Shown here piece after piece: positions 17,270 to 25,923 of a stretch of 60,685 nt of DNA. Where the stretch lies: the NCBI RefSeq assembly GCF_002934265.1, contig NZ_PTIX01000038.1:1-60685 (forward strand), read 5' to 3'. Each line of letters starts with the position of its first letter. Position 1 is the stretch's first letter. A program made the translations under genes and the position numbers. The stretch comes from Actinokineospora auranticolor. GTDB taxonomy: Bacteria > Actinomycetota > Actinomycetes > Mycobacteriales > Pseudonocardiaceae. A model generated the notes under the pieces. The model searched no databases, was not told where the DNA came from, and saw only the letters and a program-made list of their open reading frames with translations.

Positions 17270-17917
17270 ATGGCCGTGCGCGTCGTCCTCGCCGACGATG
17301 AACCGCTCCTCCGCCACGGTTTGCGCGTCCTCCTGGAAACCGACGGCAGAGTCGAGGTGGTCGCCGAGGCGGGCGACGGGTCCACCGCGATCGAGGCCGT
17401 CCGCCGCCACCGCCCGGACGTGCTGCTGCTCGACGTCCAGATGCCCGGCTTGGACGGCCTCAGCGCCCTGCGGATGGTCAGCGCCCTGCCGTCACCCCCG
17501 GTGACAGCCGTCCTGACCACCTTCGACCTGGACGACTACGTCGCCAGGGCCCTGGAGTTCGGCGCGCAGGGGTTCCTGCTGAAGGACGCCGAGCCAGCCA
17601 CCCTCGTGCACGCCGTCGTCGACCTGGCCGCGGGCGGGGCGGTGCTGGACCCGCGCATCACGGCCCGCCTGCTGCCGAAGCTGCGCGGCGTGAGCGCCGG
17701 TCTGGGGCGGGGGCGGGCGGTCGAGTCGCTGAGCGTGCGGGAGCGGCAGGTGCTGGAGCTGCTGGCGGACGGCCGCCCGAACGCGGGGATCGCCGAGGTC
17801 CTCGGCCTGACCGAGGCGACGGTGAAGAGCTACGTGTCGACGGTGTTGACGAAGCTGGGCGTGCAGAACCGCGTCCAGGCGGCCCTGCTCCTGCACGGCG
17901 TGGCGCCCTCCCCGTAA
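17270..17917 (+). CDS. NarL/LuxR-type response regulator
   Basis: A 215-aa protein. The receiver domain (residues 1-115) has the acidic pocket LADDEP (D8, D9), the phospho-acceptor Asp in LLLDVQMPGLDGL (~52), Thr in VLTTFD (~80) and Lys in FLLKDAEP (~102). A GerE/LuxR HTH follows at residues ~150-210 (LSVRERQVLELLADGRPNAG, then GLTEATVKSYVSTVLTKLGV). ATG 17270 is preferred over GTG 17264 because GGGAGG lies just upstream at optimal spacing. It is followed 18 nt later by its cognate kinase gene. Target genes are not evident. Confidence 0.93.
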   Translation: MAVRVVLADDEPLLRHGLRVLLETDGRVEVVAEAGDGSTAIEAVRRHRPDVLLLDVQMPGLDGLSALRMVSALPSPPVTAVLTTFDLDDYVARALEFGAQGFLLKDAEPATLVHAVVDLAAGGAVLDPRITARLLPKLRGVSAGLGRGRAVESLSVRERQVLELLADGRPNAGIAEVLGLTEATVKSYVSTVLTKLGVQNRVQAALLLHGVAPSP

Positions 17918-17935
17918 GCCCGAACGGAGGTCGAT

Positions 17936-19123
17936 GTGGACGTCCAAGACGCGGCCCTCGCGCCACTGAGCCTCCCCGCTCCGCGCGCGGACACCGAGGC
18001 GCTCCCCCGGCCGCGGGCCCGAGCCCGCGTCATCGCCGTCGAGGCCGTCACGGTGGGCCTGTGCCTGGGCGCCGTACTGCTGTCCCACCCCACCGGCTAC
18101 AGCTTCGCCTTCCCCGCCGCCGTAGTCGCCTGCCTGCTGCTGCCACTGCGCCTGAAATACCCCCGACTCACCCTGATCGCCTGCCTCCCCGCCGTCTCGG
18201 GCGGTTTGGGATGGCCCCCGACGGGCGTGGCCCTCTACCGGGTCGGCCGCACCTCGACCCGTGTCCGCCACGCCGTGGCCTGGGCAACGGTGGCCAACCT
18301 GTGCGCGGCCGCGCCCTTGCAACTGGCCACCTCCGACCCCATCGCCGATCGCGTGCTGAGCCTGGCCATCACCCTGGCCTTCGCGGGCGTCCCGGCCGCC
18401 ATGGGCGTCCTCGTCCGCCTGCGCCGCGAACTCACCACCAGCCTCACCGAACTGGAACGGGCCCGCCGAGCCGAACTGGCCGCCCGCCTGGACCAGGCGC
18501 GGGCGGAGGAACGAACCCGCATAGCCCGAGAAATCCACGACGCCGTAGGCCACAACACGACCCTGATAGCCGTCCAAGCCGCCGCCCTGGCCGCCACATC
18601 AACGGATCCCACAACCGTCCAAACCGCCAACCACCTGCGCGAACTGGCCAAGCACTCGCTGGACGAGATGCGTGCGGCCCTGGGCCTGCTCAACCACGGC
18701 ACCCCCACCGCGGAGGGCTTGGCGGACCTACCCACCCTCATCACCAGAGCCCGCGCCGCGGGCCTGGACGTACGAGCGGACACACCGTCAATCAGCACGA
18801 CCCCGACCATCAGCCGAGCGATCTACCGGGTGATCCAGGAAGGCCTGACCAACGCCATCAAACACTCCCCGGGCGCCCCGGTGGAGATCACCCTGACCCC
18901 CACCAAAGACAAGATCACCGTCACCATCATCAACGGCCCCGCAACCCACCCGACAACACCCCAACCCGGAGGAGCAGGCCTCCCCGGCCTAACAGAAAGA
19001 ACCCACAACGCAGGCGGAACCTGCCAAGCCACCCCAACCCCCGACGGCGGCTTCAAGCTGGAAGCCACCCTCCCCACCACGACAACAGCACCCCCACCAA
19101 CCCCCCACCAACCCGTACGCTAA
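17936..19123 (+). CDS. HisKA_3-type sensor histidine kinase
   Basis: A 395-aa membrane kinase. Residues ~30-165 hold about five hydrophobic helices (VTVGLCLGAVLLSH, FPAAVVACLLLPLRL, LAITLAFAGVPAAMGVLV) with no extracytoplasmic sensor domain. A coiled linker leads to the dimerisation/phospho-acceptor helix EERTRIAREIHDAVGHN, where His near residue 202 is the phosphorylated residue. The HATPase_c domain carries an N-box VIQEGLTNAIKHSPGAP and a shortened G-box GGAGLPGLTERTHNAGGT. The start is GTG 17936 with CGGAGG upstream. It is paired with the NarL regulator immediately before it. The C-terminal ~20 residues are Thr/Pro-rich. Confidence 0.92.
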   Translation: MDVQDAALAPLSLPAPRADTEALPRPRARARVIAVEAVTVGLCLGAVLLSHPTGYSFAFPAAVVACLLLPLRLKYPRLTLIACLPAVSGGLGWPPTGVALYRVGRTSTRVRHAVAWATVANLCAAAPLQLATSDPIADRVLSLAITLAFAGVPAAMGVLVRLRRELTTSLTELERARRAELAARLDQARAEERTRIAREIHDAVGHNTTLIAVQAAALAATSTDPTTVQTANHLRELAKHSLDEMRAALGLLNHGTPTAEGLADLPTLITRARAAGLDVRADTPSISTTPTISRAIYRVIQEGLTNAIKHSPGAPVEITLTPTKDKITVTIINGPATHPTTPQPGGAGLPGLTERTHNAGGTCQATPTPDGGFKLEATLPTTTTAPPPTPHQPVR

Positions 19124-19157
19124 GCTTCCCGAGCACCTCGCGAGAGCGAGATGCGGC

Positions 19158-19240
<83 letters not shown>

Positions 19241-19241
19241 C

Positions 19242-19284
19242 AACGCCCCTCACCAGCGAGTTTCCGCAGGTGAGGGGCGTTCTT
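19242..19284 (+). terminator. Terminator after tRNA-Pro (element-borne)
   Basis: A perfect 13-bp stem (19242-19254 with 19269-19281) begins right after attL and is followed by CTTC. The element brings it, so the tRNA is terminated after integration; the original terminator lies beyond attR at 30375-30420. Confidence 0.75.
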
Positions 19285-19330
19285 CGTGTCCTCGATGTCG
19301 ATCATGCTCAGATCCACTTCGGACGGTCTT

Positions 19331-19348
19331 GGGGACCATTTGGGGACC
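19331..19348 (+). repeat. Arm-type repeat, left copy
   Basis: GGGGACCATTTGGGGACC, itself a tandem of GGGGACC with 4-bp spacing, recurs exactly at 30210-30227. Both copies lie inside the element near its ends. They are candidate arm sites for the integrase or excisionase. Confidence 0.6.
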
Positions 19349-19366
19349 ACTTCTCACGCCATCTCA

Positions 19367-20566
19367 CTAGACCACCCTCAACCGAGGCGTCCGAGGCGCG
19401 TGCAGGTGCACCGACAGGAGATCACCCGCGTTCGTGATCGACTGCTTGTCCGGGTGGATGTACCGCTGAGTCGTGGTCAGCGACCCGTGCCCCGCGATCA
19501 CCCGCAGGACGTGCACCGGGACACCGGCATCGGCCAACCACGTGATCCCCGTGTGGCGTAGGTCATGCCTACGCAAGTGCTCATAGCCAAGGTCGCTCAC
19601 CACCTCATCCCAATGCGTGGCATCCCGCAGCACAGCAGTCGTGATCCGACCGCCCCGCGGACCTGTGAACAGCCTTGCTTCCGGATCGCGATCCAGCTCC
19701 GAAATCCGCCGCTCGATCATGTCCCGAATCTCGACAATGACCGGCACATCCCGCGCCCGCTTGCTCTTCGTGCCCCTATCCGCCAACCCACCAGGCCCCG
19801 GAGTCGTCTGCCGCCGCACATTCCAGATCCACGACTTCGTGTCGATGTCCTTCACCCGACACCCCGACGCCTCCCCGATACGCGCTGCCGTGCACCCCAT
19901 GAACTTGATGACGTCGCCCCACCCCTCGAACTCACCGGCCGACTTCGCCACCAACGCATCCGCGAGCCGCGTCAACACATCCCAACTCGGCAACGCCAAC
20001 GAACGCGGGTCGTCAAGCTCATCCTCCGCCTGGCGGAAGACCTGCTGCCACCCCCGCACCTGTGCCGGGTTCCGATCCACGATCCCGTCACGCTTCGCCT
20101 GCTCCATCACCCGCACCAGCACAGCCAACGAGTTCTTCACCGTGGACCGACTGCACTCATCCGCGATCCACCCCATCACCGCCCTGTCCGCCGCCCCATT
20201 CGTCACCATGGCAACCGGAATGTGCCCCAACGTCGGCACAACCCGCTTCCGCCACCCCGCCATGTACGGATCACGCGTCTTGAGTTCCAACCCCCGCAAC
20301 GCAAGCTCCATGTTCGCGTCGCCATACTCCGCCAACGACACCACCGCTTGCTGTGGCGACAGGCCCCGCGCAGCAGCGTTGTCCATCGAGCTGATCCACG
20401 CCTTGGCCTCATCCTCCGTCGCGAAGGACTCCGAGACCGACTCTCGCTTCTTGGTTGCCGGGTTGATCCACCGCACCCGAGCCTTGAACGGACTCGCCCG
20501 CTCCGGCCGATGCTCGATGTTCCCCCTGACCGCAACCCCGATCGGCAGTTCCACCCGGTCAGCCAT
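19367..20566 (-). CDS. int: Tyrosine site-specific integrase of the AICE
   Basis: A 399-aa recombinase. The N-terminal arm-binding domain (~residues 15-60, ASPFKARVRWINPATKKRES) is followed by a SAM-like core-binding domain. The catalytic domain has Arg in CTAARIGEASGCRV, the HxxR box in LRRHDLRHTGITWLADAG, His in IAGHGSLTTTQRYIH, and the nucleophile Tyr in the same segment. It integrates and excises the element at tRNA-Pro. The start ATG 20566 overlaps the xis stop by one base (TGATG), so it is translated after xis. The gene ends 126 nt from attL, the usual position. Confidence 0.95.
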   Translation of the reverse strand: MADRVELPIGVAVRGNIEHRPERASPFKARVRWINPATKKRESVSESFATEDEAKAWISSMDNAAARGLSPQQAVVSLAEYGDANMELALRGLELKTRDPYMAGWRKRVVPTLGHIPVAMVTNGAADRAVMGWIADECSRSTVKNSLAVLVRVMEQAKRDGIVDRNPAQVRGWQQVFRQAEDELDDPRSLALPSWDVLTRLADALVAKSAGEFEGWGDVIKFMGCTAARIGEASGCRVKDIDTKSWIWNVRRQTTPGPGGLADRGTKSKRARDVPVIVEIRDMIERRISELDRDPEARLFTGPRGGRITTAVLRDATHWDEVVSDLGYEHLRRHDLRHTGITWLADAGVPVHVLRVIAGHGSLTTTQRYIHPDKQSITNAGDLLSVHLHAPRTPRLRVV

Positions 20567-20787
20567 CAGGCCGCCACCTCCCCGGGATCGACCCGCCGAG
20601 TCCGCAACCACGCCTCGACGTCGTGCACCGAGTACATGACTACCCGGTCCGACACCCGCACGAACGCAGGCCCTTGGAACGGCCGCAACGTCCGCCACCT
20701 CCTCACCGTCGACGCGTCCACGTGCAGCAACTCCGCCAGTTGCTCCGTGGTGTACCAGCGCCCATCAATCAGTCGATCACTCACCAT
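20566..20787 (-). CDS. xis: Excisionase (MerR-like winged helix)
   Basis: A 73-aa protein with the HTH_17 pattern: WYTTEQLAELLHVDASTVRR, then WRTLRPFQGPAFVRVSDRVV, and a C-terminal helix VHDVEAWLRTRR. It directs the integrase toward excision. It is preceded by GGGGG and translationally coupled to int. Confidence 0.9.
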   Translation of the reverse strand: MVSDRLIDGRWYTTEQLAELLHVDASTVRRWRTLRPFQGPAFVRVSDRVVMYSVHDVEAWLRTRRVDPGEVAA

Positions 20788-20796
20788 TCCCCCAGG

Positions 20797-22395
20797 TCAC
20801 GCAGCCATCGAGTCAGTTGCTGAAATACCGGCGCCGCCAGGAGGCCCCTGGGCCACCAACAACGCCCGCTCATACTCAGCCCGCCATGTCACCCGTTCCG
20901 CGATGGCGCGCATGACGAGGTGATCCCGGGGCGGTGCACTGCGGTCGCCAGGCGCGAGCTTGCGCCACACCAACGCCGACTTATCCCGAGTCGGTTTGAC
21001 GATGCCCACCGCAGCCAAGGTCTCCGCCACGAACGCCGCCCGGTCTGCCTTGTGTTGGGTGAGTGTCTTGCTGGACCACTTCCGCGAGACCAGGACGCGT
21101 CGACCGGGCAGGCCCAGGGTGGTGCGGCGGTGTGCCCGGCCCTTGCAGTGCCCGGGAGTGGTCCGGCTGGTCGCGCCCATGGGCTGCACCCCGTAGAGCA
21201 GCCACACCGCGCAGCGCGGCGAGCAGGGCGTCACCGACAGCTCTGCGTGGAGCCGGTCATGGTGGTCCCGCTGCGAGTTGGTGTCCGCCGAGATCACTTC
21301 CCCGGTGGACTTGGTGAGGTACTTGGTCAGGTACCCGATATGCCGCCCCGCTTCGTCCGAGCCGCCCAGGATGCCCTTGGAGTGCACCTGTGCCCCGAAG
21401 GTCGCGACGTGTGCGGGTGCGTCCACCAGGTCCACGGCGTCGGCCCAGGCCATGAGCGGCTGCCGGGTTTCCGGGTCGACGAATCGTTCCCCGTCCCACA
21501 CCGGCATCCGGCCGTCGCCGTAGACCATCTCGTCGTGGGGAGGCCACCACACCTGTAGGTAGGTGGCTGCCGTGACCTGCCGGATCACTTCGTGTGGGAT
21601 GGAACCGCGGACTGCGGTGTGCAGGTGCGGCGCTGCCCGGCGTTGGGGTTCGACGGTGGCGAAGTACTGGACGTCCCAGCCGACGACGCGGCGCAGGTTC
21701 TGCCACCACCGGTCGACCAGGGAGGCGAAGTGCACCGCGTCCCGTGCTGCCCGCCGGTAGTCGTAGCGGCCGGGGTCGACCGGGGACCCATCGGCCCGAA
21801 CTGGCCCGTAGGTGTCGCAGGTCAGGGTCACGAACATGGACGGCCGAAACCGGCCCGCGAACTCACGTCCGAGGGTGCGTTTCTCCACCCGCCGCCGAGG
21901 CAGGTTCGGCGCGTCCTGCCGCCGCTTCGTCGACCGAACAGGAGGCCGCTTGGCAGGCCCGTCGGGGTTGGGCAGCCGTCCCCGGACGCCGAGGTCGTGT
22001 AGCTCTGCGTCGACGGAGCGGATCTCCTCCCGTAGGTCGTCCGCGTCCGCTCCCACCGCGTCCCGGTAGGCCGCCACCAGGTCCGCGCGCAGCTCCACCA
22101 GCGCGCGGTGATCCCGGGTCGGCTTGCTCGTAGCTGTGGCGGGTTCCTCGGTGAGGTGCCACCCTTCGCGGCACTGCACCATCCGCAGCGCCCGAGCCTT
22201 CCGCGCACACGGCAGACACACCGATTCCACTGTGGAACCACAGGGAACACCGATGTACTTCACCGCCCCGGTATCGGAGTCGGTGACCTCCATCGTGAAC
22301 GGCCGGACACAGACCCCGTGCTGTTCGGCGGTCGCCCGCACGACGTCGGTCGAGAGGGGGCCTCGGGTGGGGAGTTGGGCAACGGTGTCGCTCAT
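20797..22395 (-). CDS. repSA: Replication initiator RepSA-like protein
   Basis: A 532-aa HUH-type initiator. An N-terminal zinc-binding patch (GVPCGSTVESVCLPCARKAR) precedes motif 1 FVTLTCDTYG, the HUH metal motif APHLHTAVRG with two His, and the Tyr motif GRHIGYLTKYLTKSTGEV near residue 350. It nicks the excised circle and starts rolling-circle replication, allowing the AICE to persist and transfer. The length is typical of RepSA of pSAM2-like elements. Its start overlaps the traB stop as ATGA (22392-22395), and it ends 9 nt before xis, so replication and excision genes form one operon. Confidence 0.9.
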   Translation of the reverse strand: MSDTVAQLPTRGPLSTDVVRATAEQHGVCVRPFTMEVTDSDTGAVKYIGVPCGSTVESVCLPCARKARALRMVQCREGWHLTEEPATATSKPTRDHRALVELRADLVAAYRDAVGADADDLREEIRSVDAELHDLGVRGRLPNPDGPAKRPPVRSTKRRQDAPNLPRRRVEKRTLGREFAGRFRPSMFVTLTCDTYGPVRADGSPVDPGRYDYRRAARDAVHFASLVDRWWQNLRRVVGWDVQYFATVEPQRRAAPHLHTAVRGSIPHEVIRQVTAATYLQVWWPPHDEMVYGDGRMPVWDGERFVDPETRQPLMAWADAVDLVDAPAHVATFGAQVHSKGILGGSDEAGRHIGYLTKYLTKSTGEVISADTNSQRDHHDRLHAELSVTPCSPRCAVWLLYGVQPMGATSRTTPGHCKGRAHRRTTLGLPGRRVLVSRKWSSKTLTQHKADRAAFVAETLAAVGIVKPTRDKSALVWRKLAPGDRSAPPRDHLVMRAIAERVTWRAEYERALLVAQGPPGGAGISATDSMAA

Positions 22396-23861
22396 GCCGC
22401 CGCCCCCTCATGCGGTCCAGCATCGGGGAACGGGACGATGATCGCCGAACCCCCGGTGATGTAGTGCCGCAGCTCCACCAAGTTCGTGTCGGTGACGTGG
22501 AACGCCCGTGCCCGAACGGGATCGCGGTGTCCGTCCACTTTGATCCACGCAACGCCCGGGGTGGATTCGCTGATCTCATGCGCGTTCGCGCCCCGCGCCC
22601 GCAGTCCGTCCCCGAGGACCATGTCCACCTGCACCGCCTCATCCAGCCGCATCGCGACGCGGGTGGGGAACAGGTTCCGGAACGGCACGACCTCCTTACG
22701 CGGGTCCTGCACGAACGCCAGGACACCAAAGCCAGGCGCGCGACCCTGGGAGGTGATCGTCTGCAACGCGGCCTGAGCCCGCTCCCGCAAACGCTTGTCG
22801 GTCTGATACGCGATCAAATCGGCCAGCTCATCGACGACCAAGAGTGTGAACGGCTCTCCCGTCTCCCTGGCCCACAGCCGCCGCACACCCCGATACGTCG
22901 CAGCACGTTTCCGCACGTCAGCGGCTACCTCCTCCAGGAGGGTCACCGCGGCTTCGCCGTTGTCGTAGACGACCCGATCGAAGATCTCCGGTACCTGGCC
23001 CAGCTCCATACCGCCCTTGGGATCGATACCCACCAGACGCACCGCCCCCGCCTTCACCAGCGGCGCCAACGCCCAGACCACCGACCACAACAGCGAACCC
23101 TTACCCGCACCGGACACCCCCACGGTGAGCAGGTGATTGCCCAGCAGCCGCAGCCGCCACGGCTTACCGGTCTCGGTACGGCCCACGACCACCCGCCGCA
23201 GATCCACCGCGGATTCAGAGCCCATCGCAGGCAGCGCCACGGCGGAGGCCAGCGGGTTGGAGTGCACCAAGTCCAGCTCGATCACCCCGGGCCGGATCAC
23301 CCGCACTCGACACGACTGCGACCCGAACGCGTGCGCCAGGCCGGAGGCACGTGCCTCCCACTGCTCCGGGGCCTGGCCCTTGACCATCCTGACCCGGACA
23401 CGGTCCCGCCACCCCTCCGAGCGGGTCCGCCGCAACCGGGGCAGGTACTCGCGGCCCTTCGCCGACGCGGTCAGGCTCGACAGGCGTACGACGGTCCGCC
23501 ACTGGTACGCGTACACCGCCACCCGCCGGAACTCCGTACGCGGCCAACGCAACCACACATCGAACGTGGTCTTGTCGCGCCACCACCACACGAACAAGAC
23601 CACCGCAGCCGCTGCCACGACCGCCCCAAACACCCACGGCCCAGCCCACGCGCGCAGCAGCAGAGTGACCAGGCCAAGAGCCACCGAGACCGGGTAGAAC
23701 CACACCACCCGCACGACCTTCGCCAACACCCACACCACCACCACAGCCAGCGCCAACGGCAGCAGAACCAGCTTCACCCAACGCGGGAGCATGGTCCACC
23801 ACGGCAACCTAGGCCGCGCCACCTCCAGAGGGGCGGGATCAACCCACCTGCTGTTCCCCAT
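22392..23861 (-). CDS. traB: TraB-like FtsK/SpoIIIE DNA translocase
   Basis: A 489-aa membrane-anchored motor. Residues ~28-95 hold two hydrophobic blocks (VLLPLALAVVVVWVLAKVV; PWVFGAVVAAAAVVLFVWWW). The FtsK domain has Walker A GVSGAGKGSLL (residues ~250-260), GIDPKGGMELGQVPEIFDR, Walker B LLVVDELADLIAYQ and a hexamer-interface Arg region TSQGRAPGFGV. TraB pumps double-stranded plasmid DNA between hyphae and is the sole essential transfer protein of AICEs. ATG 23861 shares one base with the stop of the zinc-ribbon gene upstream. No separate gamma domain is obvious beyond ~residue 440. Confidence 0.93.
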   Translation of the reverse strand: MGNSRWVDPAPLEVARPRLPWWTMLPRWVKLVLLPLALAVVVVWVLAKVVRVVWFYPVSVALGLVTLLLRAWAGPWVFGAVVAAAAVVLFVWWWRDKTTFDVWLRWPRTEFRRVAVYAYQWRTVVRLSSLTASAKGREYLPRLRRTRSEGWRDRVRVRMVKGQAPEQWEARASGLAHAFGSQSCRVRVIRPGVIELDLVHSNPLASAVALPAMGSESAVDLRRVVVGRTETGKPWRLRLLGNHLLTVGVSGAGKGSLLWSVVWALAPLVKAGAVRLVGIDPKGGMELGQVPEIFDRVVYDNGEAAVTLLEEVAADVRKRAATYRGVRRLWARETGEPFTLLVVDELADLIAYQTDKRLRERAQAALQTITSQGRAPGFGVLAFVQDPRKEVVPFRNLFPTRVAMRLDEAVQVDMVLGDGLRARGANAHEISESTPGVAWIKVDGHRDPVRARAFHVTDTNLVELRHYITGGSAIIVPFPDAGPHEGAAA

Positions 23862-23998
23862 CACCAACCACCCCGCACAACCGCATGAGTGGGATGATCA
23901 ACGCTGCTGAACTCCAGTGCCAACACACCCATGCACGCTGCACAGTCGGTGTCACCGGGCAACAGCCGTGCAAACCGCTTGCATTTCTCGCACCGCAT
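23861..23998 (-). CDS. 45-aa zinc-ribbon protein upstream of traB
   Basis: A tiny ORF from ATG 23998 (GGGGG upstream), below usual length cut-offs. It starts MRCEKCKRFARLLPGDTDCA and continues ACMGVLALEF: two CxxC pairs 14 residues apart form a zinc ribbon. Its TGA overlaps the traB ATG by one base, giving strong support for coupled translation. Such short Cys4 proteins are frequent in AICE transfer operons; the role is unknown, perhaps regulatory or spread-related. Confidence 0.7.
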   Translation of the reverse strand: MRCEKCKRFARLLPGDTDCAACMGVLALEFSSVDHPTHAVVRGGW

Positions 23999-24193
23999 TC
24001 GGGTGAGCCCCCTTGCCGAGGCACCCGAGCACTGTTCTACCCTTGCCACGTCTACTCCCCGAGTGGACAGGCACAGAAGCGGAGAAGGCCGCCAAACCAG
24101 AATCCGCTTCTGTGACCTAAGTTTTCGTACATCTCAACGAACGCGCGCGCCATCGCCGCACGACCCCGCGCGGTTCATCTGTCCTATATGGAC

Positions 24194-24451
24194 TTAGTTA
24201 TCCAACTCCTCCGGCTCATAGATGCCGAACGTAAGCCGAGTCACCAGCCCACGAACCAGGTCCCGAGCACCCCTTACCCGGTCCCATCTCCGGCAATACC
24301 GCGAGTAGTCCGCATGATCCTCATCGGTCCACGTCTCCGGCGGGCTCATGAACCGGTCACGCGCACGGCGGTGATGGCCCCACCGCCGCCACCGCCGGTA
24401 CACGCTCGCTCCCACGTACCCAGAGGCCCAAGCCACCAGAACCCTTCTCAT
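24194..24451 (-). CDS. 85-aa AICE protein
   Basis: The ATG at 24451 overlaps the stop of the preceding gene as ATGA. A short hydrophobic N-terminus (MRRVLVAWASGYVGASVYRR) is followed by an Arg-rich stretch and MSPPETWTDEDHADYSRYCR, closing with YEPEELDN. It may be a small membrane-associated protein of the transfer operon; no family is recognised. About 195 nt of AT-richer sequence without a gene separate it from the zinc-ribbon gene. Confidence 0.6.
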   Translation of the reverse strand: MRRVLVAWASGYVGASVYRRWRRWGHHRRARDRFMSPPETWTDEDHADYSRYCRRWDRVRGARDLVRGLVTRLTFGIYEPEELDN

Positions 24452-24909
24452 GCTTTGGCCTCCCGCGCATCCCGCCGACTCTTGTCCGCGTAGTACCGGG
24501 CCTGGTGATGATTGAACCGATCGATCTCCGACACCACCGCGAACAGCTCCGCACACGCGAGGTGATAGGCCGCCGACCGCCCACCACGAGGCGGAAGCGT
24601 CCCGTCAAGGTCCTGACAGAGCGCGTCCAGGCTGTGCAGCCGAACCCGCCCCACAGGCCCCGAGTCCACGACATCGGTCGGGATCTTGTCCAACGGCCGC
24701 TGAGCCTTCTCGTGCTCCCGTTCAGCCCAGTACAGCGCCTCATTCGCGTGATCCGGGTCCGTCGCGGCAACCTCTCGGTACACCGTCGCACTCCGGTAGT
24801 AGTACGACCGCCAATCCAACGGCGGATCCGACACCACCGGCCGCACGGCCACCAACGCCACATGCGCGTCCCTCAGCGTTCGCACCGACAACCGCAGCCT
24901 GTCCGCCAC
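24448..24909 (-). CDS. AMED_5909-like protein
   Basis: A 153-aa soluble helical protein. The pattern TLRDAHVALVAVRP, DWRSYYYRSATVYREVA and HANEALYWAEREHEKAQRPL corresponds, from memory, to the AMED_5909 family found in actinomycete integrative elements. The C-terminal HLACAELFAVVSEIDRFNHH adds a further helix. Its function is unknown. The start is GTG 24909, 6 nt after the stop of the upstream gene, and its own stop overlaps the next ATG. Confidence 0.65.
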   Translation of the reverse strand: MADRLRLSVRTLRDAHVALVAVRPVVSDPPLDWRSYYYRSATVYREVAATDPDHANEALYWAEREHEKAQRPLDKIPTDVVDSGPVGRVRLHSLDALCQDLDGTLPPRGGRSAAYHLACAELFAVVSEIDRFNHHQARYYADKSRRDAREAKA

Positions 24910-24915
24910 CGCAGA

Positions 24916-25284
24916 TCACCTGCTCCCACCACGACGCACCCGAGGAGCCCCGCGGCCCGCATCGACACCGGTGTTCGCCCGGGCCTGCCAGTCACGCGCC
25001 TGAAACTCGAACGACTGCGCAGCCGTGTCCAGACTTGCCACCAACCACCAGGGCAACCCCGACACCAACGCGATCTCCCGCCAGGCCTGAGCCACCGACC
25101 ATGACGACTTCGCCATGTTCAGCGCTGCCCCAACGTGACCAGGAGGCTGCGAAGCCACCGCCGCCGAAGCCTGCCCGTAGTGGTGGTATGCGTTCTGCCA
25201 CCGGTCGACCAGTCCTTGCGGGACGTGCATCGGGTTGCCCTTCCGGTTCAGCCCCTCGACCAAGGCCGCCGCCATCTCATCCAC
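24916..25284 (-). CDS. 122-aa AICE protein
   Basis: A helical protein with the central block LVDRWQNAYHHYGQASAAVA and AKSSWSVAQAWREIALVSGL, then PWWLVASLDTAAQSFEFQAR and an Arg/Gly-rich tail. No known domain. GTG 25284 starts it immediately after the pra-like gene (3 nt gap), in a tight operon. A WXG100-like two-helix shape is possible from length and Trp content, but there is no clear WxG. Confidence 0.6.
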   Translation of the reverse strand: MDEMAAALVEGLNRKGNPMHVPQGLVDRWQNAYHHYGQASAAVASQPPGHVGAALNMAKSSWSVAQAWREIALVSGLPWWLVASLDTAAQSFEFQARDWQARANTGVDAGRGAPRVRRGGSR

Positions 25285-25287
25285 GGC

Positions 25288-25746
25288 CTACGCGGCCTTG
25301 CCCGACGACTCCCCAGCCGACTTCGCGCCCCCACGCGTGCCACCGACCGAAGCGACCTCCGCGAACCCCGTGGCCCGGTAGACGTACGACTGGTACTTGA
25401 ACTCCCCGGTCCCGCTCACGCGAGGCTCAGCCGTCAGCCCGACCAACTCCACCCCGCGCATCCCCGGCAACGCCTCCTGAGTCGTCGGCACCGGCTGCAC
25501 ATCCGCCAGGAAGGTCACTTCGAACGACGCCCGCTTGGCGTTCGACTCACTCGGATCCGTGACCGTCGCCTTCCACTGCCGCTGCCCGGTCGTCTCGTCC
25601 ACCCGCTGCCGCACCGGCCGCCCCGCCGCCCTGTCCTCCCGCGACTGATACTCCGTGTCCGGTGAGACCTCCCCGACCAGGACCAAGCCCAGCGGGAACG
25701 CGTCGGCGAACTGGACGGGGAACCGATGCCCCTTGCTGATACCCAC
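25288..25746 (-). CDS. pra: Pra-like activator of replication, integration and excision
   Basis: A 152-aa protein. FPVQFADAFPLGLVLVGEV, the middle QRQWKATVTDPS and VQPVPTTQEALPGMRGVEL, then YQSYVYRATGF match the pattern of plasmid replication, integration and excision activators of pSAM2-type elements. The start is GTG 25746 with GGAGG five bases upstream. It is the first gene of the minus-strand operon and divergent from the DUF5919 regulator, so the intergenic region is the likely main switch of the AICE. The last 20 residues are low-complexity. Confidence 0.75.
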   Translation of the reverse strand: MGISKGHRFPVQFADAFPLGLVLVGEVSPDTEYQSREDRAAGRPVRQRVDETTGQRQWKATVTDPSESNAKRASFEVTFLADVQPVPTTQEALPGMRGVELVGLTAEPRVSGTGEFKYQSYVYRATGFAEVASVGGTRGGAKSAGESSGKAA

Positions 25747-25831
25747 TGACCCTCCACTGTGTCCGTGGCCCCTGCTAGGGCCGCTGACTACAGTTTCGGT
25801 CCATTAATTGTCCACTCTCGACGCCTTCCCG

Positions 25832-25899
25832 GTCTCGCTTCGCGCCGCTTCGACTCCATGAGTCTCGTTTTGTCTCGCGTCTGTGCTAGTGTCGTCTCG
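25832..25899. promoter_or_regulatory. Divergent control region with four GTCTCG repeats
   Basis: GTCTCG occurs at 25832, 25862, 25872 and 25894 between pra and the DUF5919 regulator gene. TAGTGT at 25887-25892 is a possible -10 for the rightward gene. The repeats may be the operator through which the regulator controls pra and the transfer operon. Confidence 0.45.
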
Positions 25900-25923
25900 T
25901 TGGGGTTGTCGAGGAAGGCGACG

